A stretch of DNA of 64,000 nt from Allobosea robiniae (GCF_900102525.1 NZ_FNBZ01000003.1:124001-188000), one strand, 5' to 3'; shown: positions 19,082 to 27,915, numbered from the stretch's first letter. Notes: generated by a model not told the origin, from the letters alone. Translations and numbers: made by a program.

Positions 19082-22000
19082 TTATCGCGCGGCCTCGACC
19101 TCGCGCAGGCAGATCCTGAGCCTGTCGAGGATCATCTCGACATCGTCGGCGCCGACCGTCAGCGGCGGGCGGATCTTGAGAATGTTGTCGGCGGGTCCCT
19201 CGCGCCCGACCAGGATGCGCATCTCGCGCAGGCGGTTCATGACATGGGCGGCCGCATCGGTCGCGGGCTCCAGCGTTTCGCGATCCGTGACCAGCTCCAG
19301 CCCGAGGAAGAGTCCGATGCCGCGGACGTCGCCGACGCAAGGATAGTCATCCATCAGCGTGCGCATGCCAGCGAGAAGCTTGTCGCCCATCGCCTTGGCA
19401 TTGGCCGAAAGCCCTTCCTCCTCGACGATGTCGAGGACCTCTGCAGCGATGCGGCAGGACAGGTTCGAGCCGCCGAAGGTCGAGAAATACTCCGGGCCTT
19501 CCGCGAAGCGCTCGGCGATGGCGCGGGTGGTGATGAGCGCGCCGATCGGGTGGCCGTTGCCGAGTGGCTTGCCGAGGACGACGATATCCGGCCGCACGCC
19601 CTGCTGCTCGAAGCCGAAATAGTAATCGCCGAGACGGCCGAGCCCGGTCTGCACCTCGTCGGCGATGCAGATGCCGCCAGCAGCGCGGATGCGCTCGTAG
19701 ACCGCGGCGAGATAGCCGGGCGGCGGGATGATCTGGCCGCCGACGCTCGGGAAGGTCTCGGCGATGAAGCCGGCGACCTTGCCGCCGCGTTCCGCGATCG
19801 CTGCGAGCGCGCCGTCGACCTGCTCAGCGTAGTGCAGCGCGCGGTTGGCATCGTCGCGGCGGAAGCGGCCGCGATAATCATCGGCAACGTCGACGAGCTG
19901 CACCCAGGGCTTGCGGCCACCCATGTTCGGCTTGTTGAACTTGTAGGCGGAGATGTCGATCGCGCCGGTGGTGTTGCCGTGATAGCCGTGATCGGGCGTG
20001 ACGATGTCGTAGCCGCCGCTGGCCGCGCGGGCGAGGCGCAAAGCCAGCTCATTTGCTTCCGAGCCGGAATTGACGAAGAAGCAGACCTCCAACTCCTTGG
20101 GCAGCTTGGCAGTCAGGCGCTGGGCCAGCGCCATCGGCGCCGGGTGCAGGTAGCGCGTGTTGGAGTTCATCCGCGCGAGCTGGTCCATCGCCACCTTGCG
20201 GATGCGCGGATGGGCGTGGCCCACATGCGGCACGTTGTTATAGGCGTCGAGATAGGGCCGCCCCATCGCGTCGAAGAGATGGTGGCGCCAGCCGCGCAGG
20301 AAGGTGACGGGCTTCTTGTAGCTGAGCTTGAGATTGGCGCCGAAGCGGGCCTTGCGCTCGGCCAGTAGCGCGACTTCGTCGATCGCCTGATAGGCGACGG
20401 TCTCGTCGGGCAGGTTGAGCAGGGCGGCGGGGTTCGGGCAGATCGCCTGCCAGAGCGCCCAGTCGTCGGGATCGGCGACGCCCGGCCAGTCATGGCCCAT
20501 GCCGTCCAGCGTCAGCGCGAGCTGGAAATGCAGATGCGGCTCCCAGCCGCCATTCTCCTCCGCCGGTCCAAGTTTTGCGAAGGCCTCGCCGGCTGCGATC
20601 TCCTGGCCCTGCTTCAGTTTCGCTGCGCCATCGGCGGCGAGATGGCCGTAGAGGGTGTGGAAGATGTCACCCGCGGGCGTGCGGTGTTCGAGGATGACGA
20701 CGCCGCCATAGTCGAGATGGCCCTCGCGGTTCTCCGCCAGCGCGACGCGCCCGGCGAGAGGCGCCCGGACCGGCTCGCCGGCGGGGCCGAAGACATCGAC
20801 CGCCATATGGATGGTGCGGCGGTTGGAGGCGAGCCAGCGACCCTTGCGGAAGGCCTTGTCGGTATAGACTAGGCGCGGCTCGCCATACTGGCCGAGCCAC
20901 CATTCCTGGGTGATGCCGAGCCCGGTGCCGAGATTGCGGGCCTCATCGGCGCGCAGTTCGAACGGGTTCTGCGGGATTGTCGCCTCGGCGATGCCGAGCG
21001 AACCCACCGGCAGGCCGTCGAGTGCACGGCCGAGCACCGGGGCGAAGCTGCCGCGCTGTGCGGCGATCCAGCTCGCAATGCGGCCGGCGGCATCGGTGAC
21101 GGGCAGGCCGCAGGCATTGCGCAGGCGCGCGCCCATCAAGTCGCCGTCGATGGCGAGGTTTTCCAGAAGCCGCCATGCGGGGGCCTGCGAGATCGTGACA
21201 TAGGGGTCGTTCGGGCGGCCTTTTGCCTCAATCGTCGAGTTCACGACGCTGACGGCGAGGCGCATCCGGACGAGCGGCCAGATCAGGCCGATCTCCTCGG
21301 CACTCAGCGGTGAGACGCCGTGATAGCCCGCGACCAAGGCTGCAAGCGCGGCTTCGGGCGTCTCGTGGTCGAGGATGGCATAGGCCGCGGCGATGGCGAT
21401 CTCGCAGACGCGCGGGCCATCGGTCATGTCGCCGAAATCGATCAGGCCGCTGATCCGGGCGGGCTCTCCAAGGCGCGGCGAGACGAGGATGTTGAAGTCG
21501 TTGAGGTCGTTATGGATGGTCTGGCGCGGCAGCCTGTCGAGCGCGGGCTTCAGCGCCTCGAAACCGGTGACGATCTCTGCCACGAGCTTGCGGCGCGAGC
21601 CTTCCAGCACGTCGAGATGCGGCTTGATCCAGCCGGCCTCGGTCAGGTCCCATTTCGCGGCGTCCGGCGCGGCCGTGACCTTGAAATCGCGGAGTGCCAG
21701 GTCGAGCCGGGCGGTCAGTGCGCCGAGTTCGGCGAGGACGGCAGGCGGCTGCGGCCCGGCTTCGCCCATCGGAATGCCCTTGAAGGCGCGCTGGACCCAG
21801 ACCATGCGCTGATGGCCCTGAGCGTCCGCGACCTCCTGCCAGAAGCGCTTGCCTTCGGCGGGGAGCAGGCGCGGCAGCGGCAGCGTCGGATCGGCGGCAA
21901 GCGCGTGACTGATCGCGGCGCATTGCTGGTCGACAAGGGCGGGCTCGCCCTGCGGGCGCATCGCCTTGACGATGACGTCGCCTTCGCTGGTCCGGCCGCG

Positions 22001-22090
22001 GAAGTTGAGGTCGTATTCGCCGCCGAGCTGGCGCAGCCCGCCATCGATGCCGAACTGCTCGGCCACCCCACGCAACCAGACGTGTTCCAT
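19082..22090 (-). CDS. Fusion protein: APH-type kinase, M23 peptidase domain, class III aminotransferase
   Basis: A 1002-residue protein with three domains. Residues 1-345 are an aminoglycoside-phosphotransferase-like kinase (HNDLNDFN at 193-200, metal-binding Asp218 in LIDFGD). Residues about 410-550 are a LytM/M23 domain with all zinc ligands (His428-x3-Asp432 and His519-x-His521). Residues about 585-1000 are a class III PLP aminotransferase with the PLP lysine 841 in GKPLGNGHP. The kinase and lyase parts resemble hydroxylysine kinase and the phospholyases of AGXT2L type, so phosphorylation followed by PLP-dependent ammonia/phosphate elimination is likely. There is no signal peptide, so the M23 domain is cytoplasmic. 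The ATG at 22090 sits 5 bp after GGAG; an ATG at 22093 is possible. Confidence 0.9.
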   Translation of the reverse strand: MEHVWLRGVAEQFGIDGGLRQLGGEYDLNFRGRTSEGDVIVKAMRPQGEPALVDQQCAAISHALAADPTLPLPRLLPAEGKRFWQEVADAQGHQRMVWVQRAFKGIPMGEAGPQPPAVLAELGALTARLDLALRDFKVTAAPDAAKWDLTEAGWIKPHLDVLEGSRRKLVAEIVTGFEALKPALDRLPRQTIHNDLNDFNILVSPRLGEPARISGLIDFGDMTDGPRVCEIAIAAAYAILDHETPEAALAALVAGYHGVSPLSAEEIGLIWPLVRMRLAVSVVNSTIEAKGRPNDPYVTISQAPAWRLLENLAIDGDLMGARLRNACGLPVTDAAGRIASWIAAQRGSFAPVLGRALDGLPVGSLGIAEATIPQNPFELRADEARNLGTGLGITQEWWLGQYGEPRLVYTDKAFRKGRWLASNRRTIHMAVDVFGPAGEPVRAPLAGRVALAENREGHLDYGGVVILEHRTPAGDIFHTLYGHLAADGAAKLKQGQEIAAGEAFAKLGPAEENGGWEPHLHFQLALTLDGMGHDWPGVADPDDWALWQAICPNPAALLNLPDETVAYQAIDEVALLAERKARFGANLKLSYKKPVTFLRGWRHHLFDAMGRPYLDAYNNVPHVGHAHPRIRKVAMDQLARMNSNTRYLHPAPMALAQRLTAKLPKELEVCFFVNSGSEANELALRLARAASGGYDIVTPDHGYHGNTTGAIDISAYKFNKPNMGGRKPWVQLVDVADDYRGRFRRDDANRALHYAEQVDGALAAIAERGGKVAGFIAETFPSVGGQIIPPPGYLAAVYERIRAAGGICIADEVQTGLGRLGDYYFGFEQQGVRPDIVVLGKPLGNGHPIGALITTRAIAERFAEGPEYFSTFGGSNLSCRIAAEVLDIVEEEGLSANAKAMGDKLLAGMRTLMDDYPCVGDVRGIGLFLGLELVTDRETLEPATDAAAHVMNRLREMRILVGREGPADNILKIRPPLTVGADDVEMILDRLRICLREVEAAR

Positions 22091-22142
22091 CATCTCTCCC
22101 CCGCCGCGGAGCTGCCATGGCTCCGCGCTCGTTTCCTCACGC

Positions 22143-22159
22143 CCGGTCGAATCGACCGG
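22143..22159. promoter_or_regulatory. Perfect 17-nt palindrome upstream of the fusion gene
   Basis: CCGGTCGA, a single centre base, then TCGACCGG. It lies 53 bp upstream of the fusion gene start on the minus strand. With the second palindrome at 22197-22213 it forms a pair whose centres are 54 bp apart. Both have the odd-centred form of a dimeric repressor site. Candidate operator; no regulator is assigned. Confidence 0.45.
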
Positions 22160-22196
22160 TGCCGTCTTCCATAGCCAGAAAGGCGGCCGGTTTGAT

Positions 22197-22213
22197 CCCG
22201 CAAAGTTTGCGGG
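22197..22213. promoter_or_regulatory. Second perfect 17-nt palindrome upstream of the fusion gene
   Basis: CCCGCAAA, centre G, then TTTGCGGG. It lies between the argH stop (22251) and the fusion gene start (22090). It could be an operator, or a short hairpin ending argH transcription, but no U-run follows it in the argH direction, so the operator reading is preferred. Confidence 0.45.
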
Positions 22214-22250
22214 ACGGCGGCTGCCGGGTTGCGTGGGGCGAGGGTGACGA

Positions 22251-23669
22251 TCAGCCTTGGATCGGCTTGTTGGACAGCCAGCGCTGCTTCGCCCGCTCGA
22301 TCGCCTCGCGGACGGTATCGGGAGCCGTGCCGCCATAGCTGCGGCGGCTGCGGACCGAATGCTCGGGCGCCAGCACTGCGAAAACCGCTTCGCCGATGCG
22401 GGGATCGACCGAGCGCATGGCGTCGAGATCGAGCGCCTGCAAGGTGCAGCCCTTCGCCTCGGCCAGCGCGACGATGCGGGCGGTGATGTGATGGGCGTCG
22501 CGGAACGGGATGCCGGCCTCGCGCACCAGCCAGTCGGCGAGATCGGTCGCAGTCGGGAAGCCGCGGTCGAGGAAGGCGCGCATGCCCTCGGGGCGCACCG
22601 TGAGGTCGCGGACCATGCCGGTGGTGGCGGCGACGCAGAGCTCGACCGTTTCCAGCGCGTCGAACATCGGCTCCTTATCCTCCTGCATGTCCTTCATGAA
22701 GGTCATCGGCAGGCCCTTCACCATCACCAGCATGGCGGTGAGCGAGCCGACGACGCGGCCGGTCTTGCCGCGTACCAGCTCGGCCGCGTCGGGGTTGCGC
22801 TTCTGCGGCATGATCGAGGAGCCGGTGGTGAAGGCATCCGACAGCGCGATGAAGCGGAAGCCGTCGCTGCACCAGAGCGTGATCTCCTCGTTGAGGCGCG
22901 AGAGATGCACGGCCAGCATCGAGCAGCAGAACAGGAGTTCGCAGATATGGTCGCGGGCACCGACCGAATCCATCGAGTTCTCGGTCGGCCGGGCGAAGCC
23001 GAGCTCCGCCGCCGTGAACTGCCGGTCGATCGGGAAGGCGGTGCCGGCGAGCGCGGCGGCGCCGAGCGGCGAGACATTGGTGCGCTGGCGGGCGCCGGCC
23101 AGGCGCTCGCGGTCGCGCCCGAACATCTCGACATAGGCCATCAGGTGATGGCCGAAGGTCACGGGTTGGGCGACCTGCATATGGGTGAAGCCCGGCATGA
23201 TCGTCTCGGCGTGCTCGCTCGCGCGCTCGATCAGCGCCTGCTGCAAGTCACGGATGGTGCCGTCGAGAGCATCGATCGCGTCACGCATCCAGAGGCGGAC
23301 ATCGGTGACGGCCTGGTCGTTGCGGCTGCGGGCGGTGTGCAGGCGCCCGGCGGGCTCGCCGATGATCTCCTTGAGGCGCGATTCCACGTTCATGTGGATG
23401 TCCTCGAGGTCGATGCTGAATTGCAGCTCGCCGCGGTCGATCTCGCCGCGGATCTGGTCGAGCCCGGCCTGGATGCGCTCGTTGTCGGCGCCAGCGATGA
23501 TGCCCTGGCGGGCGAGCATCGCGGCATGGGTCTTGGACGCTGCGATATCCTGCCGGTAAAGACGGTAGTCGAAGCCGATCGAGGGATTGATCTTGCGCAT
23601 CACATCGGCCGGCGCGGTGGTGAAGCGCCCGCCCCACATCTTGTTGGCACCGGGGTTCTGGTCGGACAT
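22251..23669 (-). CDS. argH: Argininosuccinate lyase
   Basis: 472 residues with the fumarase/aspartase superfamily signature [12 protein letters not shown] and the ArgH-type segments [16 protein letters not shown] and [11 protein letters not shown]. It cleaves argininosuccinate to arginine and fumarate; some homologues in catabolic clusters act on other N-substituted aspartates. The ATG at 23669 follows GGAGAG and matches the family N-terminus. It is transcribed divergently from an aminotransferase gene across a region with TTGGAC/GTCCAA repeats. The catabolic surroundings leave open that this is not the housekeeping copy. Confidence 0.88.
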   Translation of the reverse strand: MSDQNPGANKMWGGRFTTAPADVMRKINPSIGFDYRLYRQDIAASKTHAAMLARQGIIAGADNERIQAGLDQIRGEIDRGELQFSIDLEDIHMNVESRLKEIIGEPAGRLHTARSRNDQAVTDVRLWMRDAIDALDGTIRDLQQALIERASEHAETIMPGFTHMQVAQPVTFGHHLMAYVEMFGRDRERLAGARQRTNVSPLGAAALAGTAFPIDRQFTAAELGFARPTENSMDSVGARDHICELLFCCSMLAVHLSRLNEEITLWCSDGFRFIALSDAFTTGSSIMPQKRNPDAAELVRGKTGRVVGSLTAMLVMVKGLPMTFMKDMQEDKEPMFDALETVELCVAATTGMVRDLTVRPEGMRAFLDRGFPTATDLADWLVREAGIPFRDAHHITARIVALAEAKGCTLQALDLDAMRSVDPRIGEAVFAVLAPEHSVRSRRSYGGTAPDTVREAIERAKQRWLSNKPIQG

Positions 23670-23723
23670 GATGGGCTCTCCGGGAGCGGCTGCGACGTAA
23701 TCGCCAAGGGATAGCAATCGTAA

Positions 23724-23762
23724 TTTGGACTGTAAATTCCAAAATCGACCTTGACGTCCAAA
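23724..23762. promoter_or_regulatory. Candidate operator with three TTTGGAC/GTCCAAA half-sites
   Basis: TTTGGAC at 23724-23730, TTCCAAA at 23737-23743 and GTCCAAA at 23756-23762. The first and second make an inverted repeat TTTGGA-N8-TCCAAA; the first and third are perfect 7-base arms. The site lies between the divergent argH and aminotransferase genes. The same half-site builds the long palindrome at 27749-27781, which suggests one common regulator. Confidence 0.6.
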
Positions 23763-23819
23763 TCATGCCCATCATACTCGCGGGAGATGCGGTGGGTCGG
23801 CCGTCGCGGGATGGGCAGC

Positions 23820-24935
23820 ATGAAGATCGAAGAATTCAGCCTGGAGCGCATCCAGTCGCTCTACGAGAACACCGTAGAGTTCAATCTCTCGGATAGCGGC
23901 GTCCATCCCTATTCGCTGAATGAGCTGCTCAGCGCGGAGCAGCGCGCCAAGCTGATGGAGGTCGAACTCGGCTATGGCTGGACCAATGGCGCTGTCGAGT
24001 TGCGCGAGGACATTGCAAAACTCTATCGCAACCGGACCTCGGACGAGGTGATCGTCACCAACGGCTCGGCCGAAGCCAATTTCCTGATGGTGATGTCGCT
24101 GATCGAGCCGGGCGACGAGATCGTCGTCTTCGTGCCGAACTACCTGCAGATCTGGGGCTGGGCGCGGGCGATCGGCGCGACCGTCAAGGAAGTGAAGCTG
24201 CGCGAGGAATTGGGCTGGACGCCTGATCTCGACGAGGTTCGCCGGGCGATCACGCCGCGCACCAAGCTGATGACGATTTGCAACCCGAACAACCCGACCG
24301 GCAGCCTGCTCTCGCGCGAGACGATGGACGCGCTGGTCGAGATCGCCCGGGCGCAGGGCTGCTATCTCCATGCCGATGAGGTCTACAAGGGCGCCGAACT
24401 CGAAACCGACGAGCCGCCCAGCTTCGCCGATCTCTACGAGAAGGCGATCATCACCAGCGGCCTCTCCAAGGCGATGGCGCTGCCCGGCCTGCGCATCGGC
24501 TGGCTGGTCGGCCCGGCCAAGGACATCTACACCGCCTGGCAGAACAAGGATTACACCTCGATCACGACGAGCGCGCTGAGCGAGCATATCGCCCGCATCG
24601 TCATCCAGCCGGCCAAGCGCGCCGAGATCCTGCAGCGGAGCAAGACCATCCTGCGGGAGAACCTCGCGCTGCTGACGAACTGGGTGAAGGCGAATGAGGA
24701 GTTCTTCTCCTTCGTGCCGCCCAAGGCCGGCGGCATGGCCTTCATCAGATACAGCCACTCGATGAACTCGACCGAGCTCGTCCACCGCTTGCGCGAGGAT
24801 CGCGGCATCATGCTGCTGCCAGGCGATGTCTATGGGATGGACGGCTATATCCGCATCGGCATCGGCGCTCCGGGCGATCACCTCTCGGCGGGGCTGGAGC
24901 GCCTGAGCGACTATCTCAAGTCGCAGCCGCGCTAG
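23820..24935 (+). CDS. Class I/II pyridoxal-phosphate aminotransferase (capreomycidine synthase-like)
   Basis: 371 residues of a fold type I PLP enzyme: NNPTGSL (substrate and PLP region), HADEVYKGAE, and the lysine-bearing SGLSKAMALPGLRIGW. The N-terminus MKIEEFSLERIQSLYENTVEFNLSDSG parallels the product of 26543-27652 (MKFDIFQMER, then SGVHP). This fixes the start at 23820 rather than the in-frame ATG at 23751. The best familiar relatives are aminotransferases of the VioD/capreomycidine synthase group, which act on arginine derivatives, but an ordinary transaminase role is as likely. It is followed after 10 bp by the YheO-type regulator gene. Confidence 0.88.
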   Translation: MKIEEFSLERIQSLYENTVEFNLSDSGVHPYSLNELLSAEQRAKLMEVELGYGWTNGAVELREDIAKLYRNRTSDEVIVTNGSAEANFLMVMSLIEPGDEIVVFVPNYLQIWGWARAIGATVKEVKLREELGWTPDLDEVRRAITPRTKLMTICNPNNPTGSLLSRETMDALVEIARAQGCYLHADEVYKGAELETDEPPSFADLYEKAIITSGLSKAMALPGLRIGWLVGPAKDIYTAWQNKDYTSITTSALSEHIARIVIQPAKRAEILQRSKTILRENLALLTNWVKANEEFFSFVPPKAGGMAFIRYSHSMNSTELVHRLREDRGIMLLPGDVYGMDGYIRIGIGAPGDHLSAGLERLSDYLKSQPR

Positions 24936-24945
24936 AGGCTCTCGC

Positions 24946-25563
24946 ATGACGCCGGAACTCGCTCCCTACCTGCCGGTCTGCGATGCGGTGGCGCTGCTGT
25001 TCCGGCCGCATGCCGAGGTCGTGTTGCACGATCTCGGCTCGCAGAGCGTCGTGCATATCGCCGGCAATTTCTCCCAGCGCGTGCTCGGCGAGCCGTCCCT
25101 GCTCGACGAGATCGGCTTCGACCCCAACGAGACGATCATCGGCCCCTATGAGAAGGTGAACTGGGACGGTCGGCGGCTGAAATCGATCAGCATCGTGCTC
25201 TCAGTCGGGGCCAAGGCCATCGGCGTGCTCTGCATCAATGTCGATGTCTCGCAGTTCCATGCGCTGATGCAGACGCTGTCCGCTCTGGCGACCGTGCCGG
25301 CCGGGAGCGAGAAGCCGCAGGCGCTGTTCAAGGAAGACTGGCACGAACGGATCAACGAGTTCGTGCAGCAATGGACGCAAAGCCGTGGCCTCGCGGTGAC
25401 CAGCCTCAGCCGGGCAGAGAAGCGCGAGCTGGTGGCGGACCTTGCCGCCAACGGCGCCTTCGGCGGGCGCAATGCGGCCTCCTATATCTCGCGCATCCTC
25501 GGGCTCGCCCGCGCGACCGTCTACAACTACCTCAACCAGGCCAACGAGACCCCGGATGCTTGA
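24946..25563 (+). CDS. YheO-like PAS / DauR-type HTH transcriptional regulator
   Basis: 205 residues: an N-terminal YheO-like PAS domain (residues about 5-115, with VLHDLGSQSVVHIAGNFSQR and KSISIVLSVGAKAIGVLCINVD) and a C-terminal HTH_22 domain (about 150-205, with GAFGGRNAASYISRILGLARATVYNYLNQ). This is the domain pair of DauR, the repressor of D-arginine catabolism. It is encoded between an aminotransferase gene and an ornithine cyclodeaminase-family gene and is the best local candidate to bind the TTGGAC/GTCCAA sites. That link is inference. Confidence 0.88.
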   Translation: MTPELAPYLPVCDAVALLFRPHAEVVLHDLGSQSVVHIAGNFSQRVLGEPSLLDEIGFDPNETIIGPYEKVNWDGRRLKSISIVLSVGAKAIGVLCINVDVSQFHALMQTLSALATVPAGSEKPQALFKEDWHERINEFVQQWTQSRGLAVTSLSRAEKRELVADLAANGAFGGRNAASYISRILGLARATVYNYLNQANETPDA

Positions 25564-26521
25564 CCTGTCGCGTGCGGAGATCGAAGCCGCCGTCGATCTC
25601 GACCGGGCCTTCATCGCGCTGGAGGAGGGGTTCAAGGCGGCGGCAGCGGGACAGGTGCAGATGCCGCCGGTCGGCTATCTCGGCTTTCCCGCGCATAATG
25701 GCGATTGCCATATCAAGTTCGGCCATATCGCAGGTGATCCGATCTTCGTCGTGAAGATCGCGACCGGGTTTTACGACAATCCGGCCAAGGGACTGCCGAC
25801 GACAAGCGGGATGATGATCGCGCTCTCGTCCGAGACCGGCGCGGTCGTCGCGATGCTGCGCGACGAGGGCTGGCTCACCGATCTCAGGACCGCTCTGGCC
25901 GGCGCCATCGCCACGCGGGCCGGGATGCGAGCCGATGCGCGCCGGATCGGGATCGTCGGCGCCGGTACCCAGGCGCGTTTCCAGATTCGCGCCGCCGCGC
26001 ATCTTCTGCGCGAGCGTGAGCCGGTTTTTGCGGTCTGGGCGCGCTCGCCGGAGAAGCTGGAGGCACTGCGGCGAGACCTCGAAGGCGAGGGCATCACCGT
26101 CGAGCCGATGACGGAGCTGGAAGCGCTCTGCGCGCAGTCCGATGCGCTGATCACGGTGACGCCGGCTGCGACGCCGATCATCCGCGACGACTGGATCAGG
26201 CCGGGCACGCATATCACCGCGCTCGGTGCCGATGCGCCGGGCAAGCAGGAGCTGGATACGGCGCTGGTCGCGCTCGCCGATGTCAGGATCGCGGATTCGC
26301 TGGAGCAGAGCCTCGACCATGGCGAATTCGTCGCCGCTGCCAAGGTCGGGCTGATCGATGCGGGTGACTGCGTCGAGCTCGGGGCCGTGCTGGCCGGGGA
26401 CGTGCCGGCGCGGCGCTCCGTCGACGACATCACCATCGCCGACCTGACAGGGATCGCGGTGCAGGATATCGCGATCGCGCGGGTGGTGCTGGACGGGATC
26501 GGGCGACAGGGCGACGCGTAG
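25556..26521 (+). CDS. Ornithine cyclodeaminase / mu-crystallin family protein
   Basis: 321 residues with the OCD family fold: a substrate-binding half (VKIATGFYDNPAKGLPTTSGMMIAL) and a Rossmann NAD-binding half (RIGIVGAGTQARFQIRAA). Members catalyse ornithine cyclodeamination, ketimine reduction, or alanine/lysine dehydrogenase-type reactions. The ATG overlaps the end of the regulator gene by 8 bp, so they are cotranscribed. In context it probably handles an amino or cyclic imino acid from the same pathway as the aminotransferases. Confidence 0.88.
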   Translation: MLDLSRAEIEAAVDLDRAFIALEEGFKAAAAGQVQMPPVGYLGFPAHNGDCHIKFGHIAGDPIFVVKIATGFYDNPAKGLPTTSGMMIALSSETGAVVAMLRDEGWLTDLRTALAGAIATRAGMRADARRIGIVGAGTQARFQIRAAAHLLREREPVFAVWARSPEKLEALRRDLEGEGITVEPMTELEALCAQSDALITVTPAATPIIRDDWIRPGTHITALGADAPGKQELDTALVALADVRIADSLEQSLDHGEFVAAAKVGLIDAGDCVELGAVLAGDVPARRSVDDITIADLTGIAVQDIAIARVVLDGIGRQGDA

Positions 26522-26542
26522 CGTCGCCCTTCGGGGCGTGCT

Positions 26543-27652
26543 TCAGCCCTTGTGCCGCGCCAGGAAGCGATCCATCCGCGCCAGGCCGTCGCGCAGCACT
26601 TCGGTCGGGACGCCGATGCCGATGCGGATGTGGTTCTCGATGCCGAACCAGCTTCCGGCGACGACGAAGACGCTCTCCTCCTCGCGCAGCTTCTGCGAGA
26701 AGACCTCGGAGGGCATGTCGAGCGGATAGCGCAGGAAGGCCATGCCGCCGGCCTGCGGGCGCCGCCATGACCAGTCGTTATGCTGCGCCATCCATTGCGC
26801 GACGAGATCGGCATTGCTGCGCAGCAAATCGCGGCCGCGTGCGAGCAGGCGGCCGCGCGTCTCAGGGCGCATCACCTCTTCCGCGAGAATCTGGCTCAGG
26901 ATGCCGCTGCCGATCGTGGTGTAGTCCTGCCGTTCGGCGGCAGCGGCCACGACCTCGGCGGGAGCGACGATCCAGCCGAGGCGCAGGCCGGGGCAGGCGA
27001 AGGATTTCGACAGGCTGGAGGTGACGGCGACCTTGGGATAGCTGCCCCAGAGCGTCTGCGTCTCGGCGCCGTCGATCTCGCCGCCGCGATAGATCTCGTC
27101 GACCATCAGCCATGCATCGTTGCGCCGGGCAGCCTCAATGAGGGCGGCCCGGCTTGCGGCCGAGAGCACGCTGCCGGTGGGATTGGCCGGGTTGGTCACG
27201 GCGATCGCCTTGGCGCCCGCGGCGACTTTGGCGAGATGGGCGGGATCGATCTGCCAGTCGGTATCGCCCGACAATTCGAGCCGGCGGATGTCGAAGCCGA
27301 GCGCGCGGCCGAGCCCGTCGATCTGCATGAAGTTCGGCAGGGCGAAGACCAGCGCGTCGCCGGGCTCGAACAGCGCCATCAGCGCGATCATCGTCGCCTC
27401 CGAGGACCCGTTGGTGACAAGGATGTTGCCGGCGGTGGCGCCGGGATACCAGGAGGCAATGTTGTTACGCAGGTCCGGCCGGCCATCGGTCCAGCCATAG
27501 CCGAGCGGCTGCTTCAGCAGATCGCGCGCGGCCTGTTCGCCCAGGATGTCCTCGATCGACCAGGGATGGACGCCGCTCTCGGTCAGGTTGATCTCGACGT
27601 CGTTCTCGAAGAGCGTCTGGTTCCGCTCCATCTGGAAAATGTCGAACTTCAC
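26543..27652 (-). CDS. Class I/II pyridoxal-phosphate aminotransferase, paralogue of 23820-24935
   Basis: 369 residues: VTNPANPTGSVL, MVDEIYRGGE and the PLP lysine in TSSLSKSFACPGLRLGW. It is alignable end to end with the product of 23820-24935 (shared SGVHPxS, GYGWT[ND]G, TNGSxEA and RIGIGxP segments), so the two arose by duplication. It is convergent with the OCD gene. Upstream, at 27749-27781, lies a long palindrome with GTCCAA/TTGGAC arms. The substrate is not predictable; an arginine- or lysine-derived compound is a reasonable guess. Confidence 0.88.
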   Translation of the reverse strand: MKFDIFQMERNQTLFENDVEINLTESGVHPWSIEDILGEQAARDLLKQPLGYGWTDGRPDLRNNIASWYPGATAGNILVTNGSSEATMIALMALFEPGDALVFALPNFMQIDGLGRALGFDIRRLELSGDTDWQIDPAHLAKVAAGAKAIAVTNPANPTGSVLSAASRAALIEAARRNDAWLMVDEIYRGGEIDGAETQTLWGSYPKVAVTSSLSKSFACPGLRLGWIVAPAEVVAAAAERQDYTTIGSGILSQILAEEVMRPETRGRLLARGRDLLRSNADLVAQWMAQHNDWSWRRPQAGGMAFLRYPLDMPSEVFSQKLREEESVFVVAGSWFGIENHIRIGIGVPTEVLRDGLARMDRFLARHKG

Positions 27653-27748
27653 GCGAGCCTCCCGCCTTGCGGCCTGTCGCCTGCCGCCGGGGCGGCTGGG
27701 CTTTCACGGCATCTGTGAAGGCGGGCGAGAGGCAGGTCAAGGTAAATT

Positions 27749-27781
27749 TAGACAATCTGTCCAATTTGGACTGATTGTTTA
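27749..27781. promoter_or_regulatory. Long palindromic operator candidate (GTCCAA-T-TTGGAC core)
   Basis: The core GTCCAATTTGGAC (27759-27771) is a perfect odd-centred palindrome. It extends outward as ACAATC (27752-27757) and GATTGT (27773-27778), then TA/TA, with only two mismatched pairs over 33 bases. It lies about 100 bp upstream of the aminotransferase gene read leftward. The core half-site matches those at 23724-23762. Candidate binding site for the cluster's regulator. Confidence 0.65.
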
Positions 27782-27915
27782 CGCGACCGAAGGAGCCGGC
27801 TCCGTAGCGCACTCGCCACGAGGACATTCCAAAGCGAAGAGGGCGGCCAACCCGACTCCGGATCTTAGCCCTGCCTTGCCGGGAACCGCTGCCGTCCTAT
27901 ATCCGTTGCCCAGCC

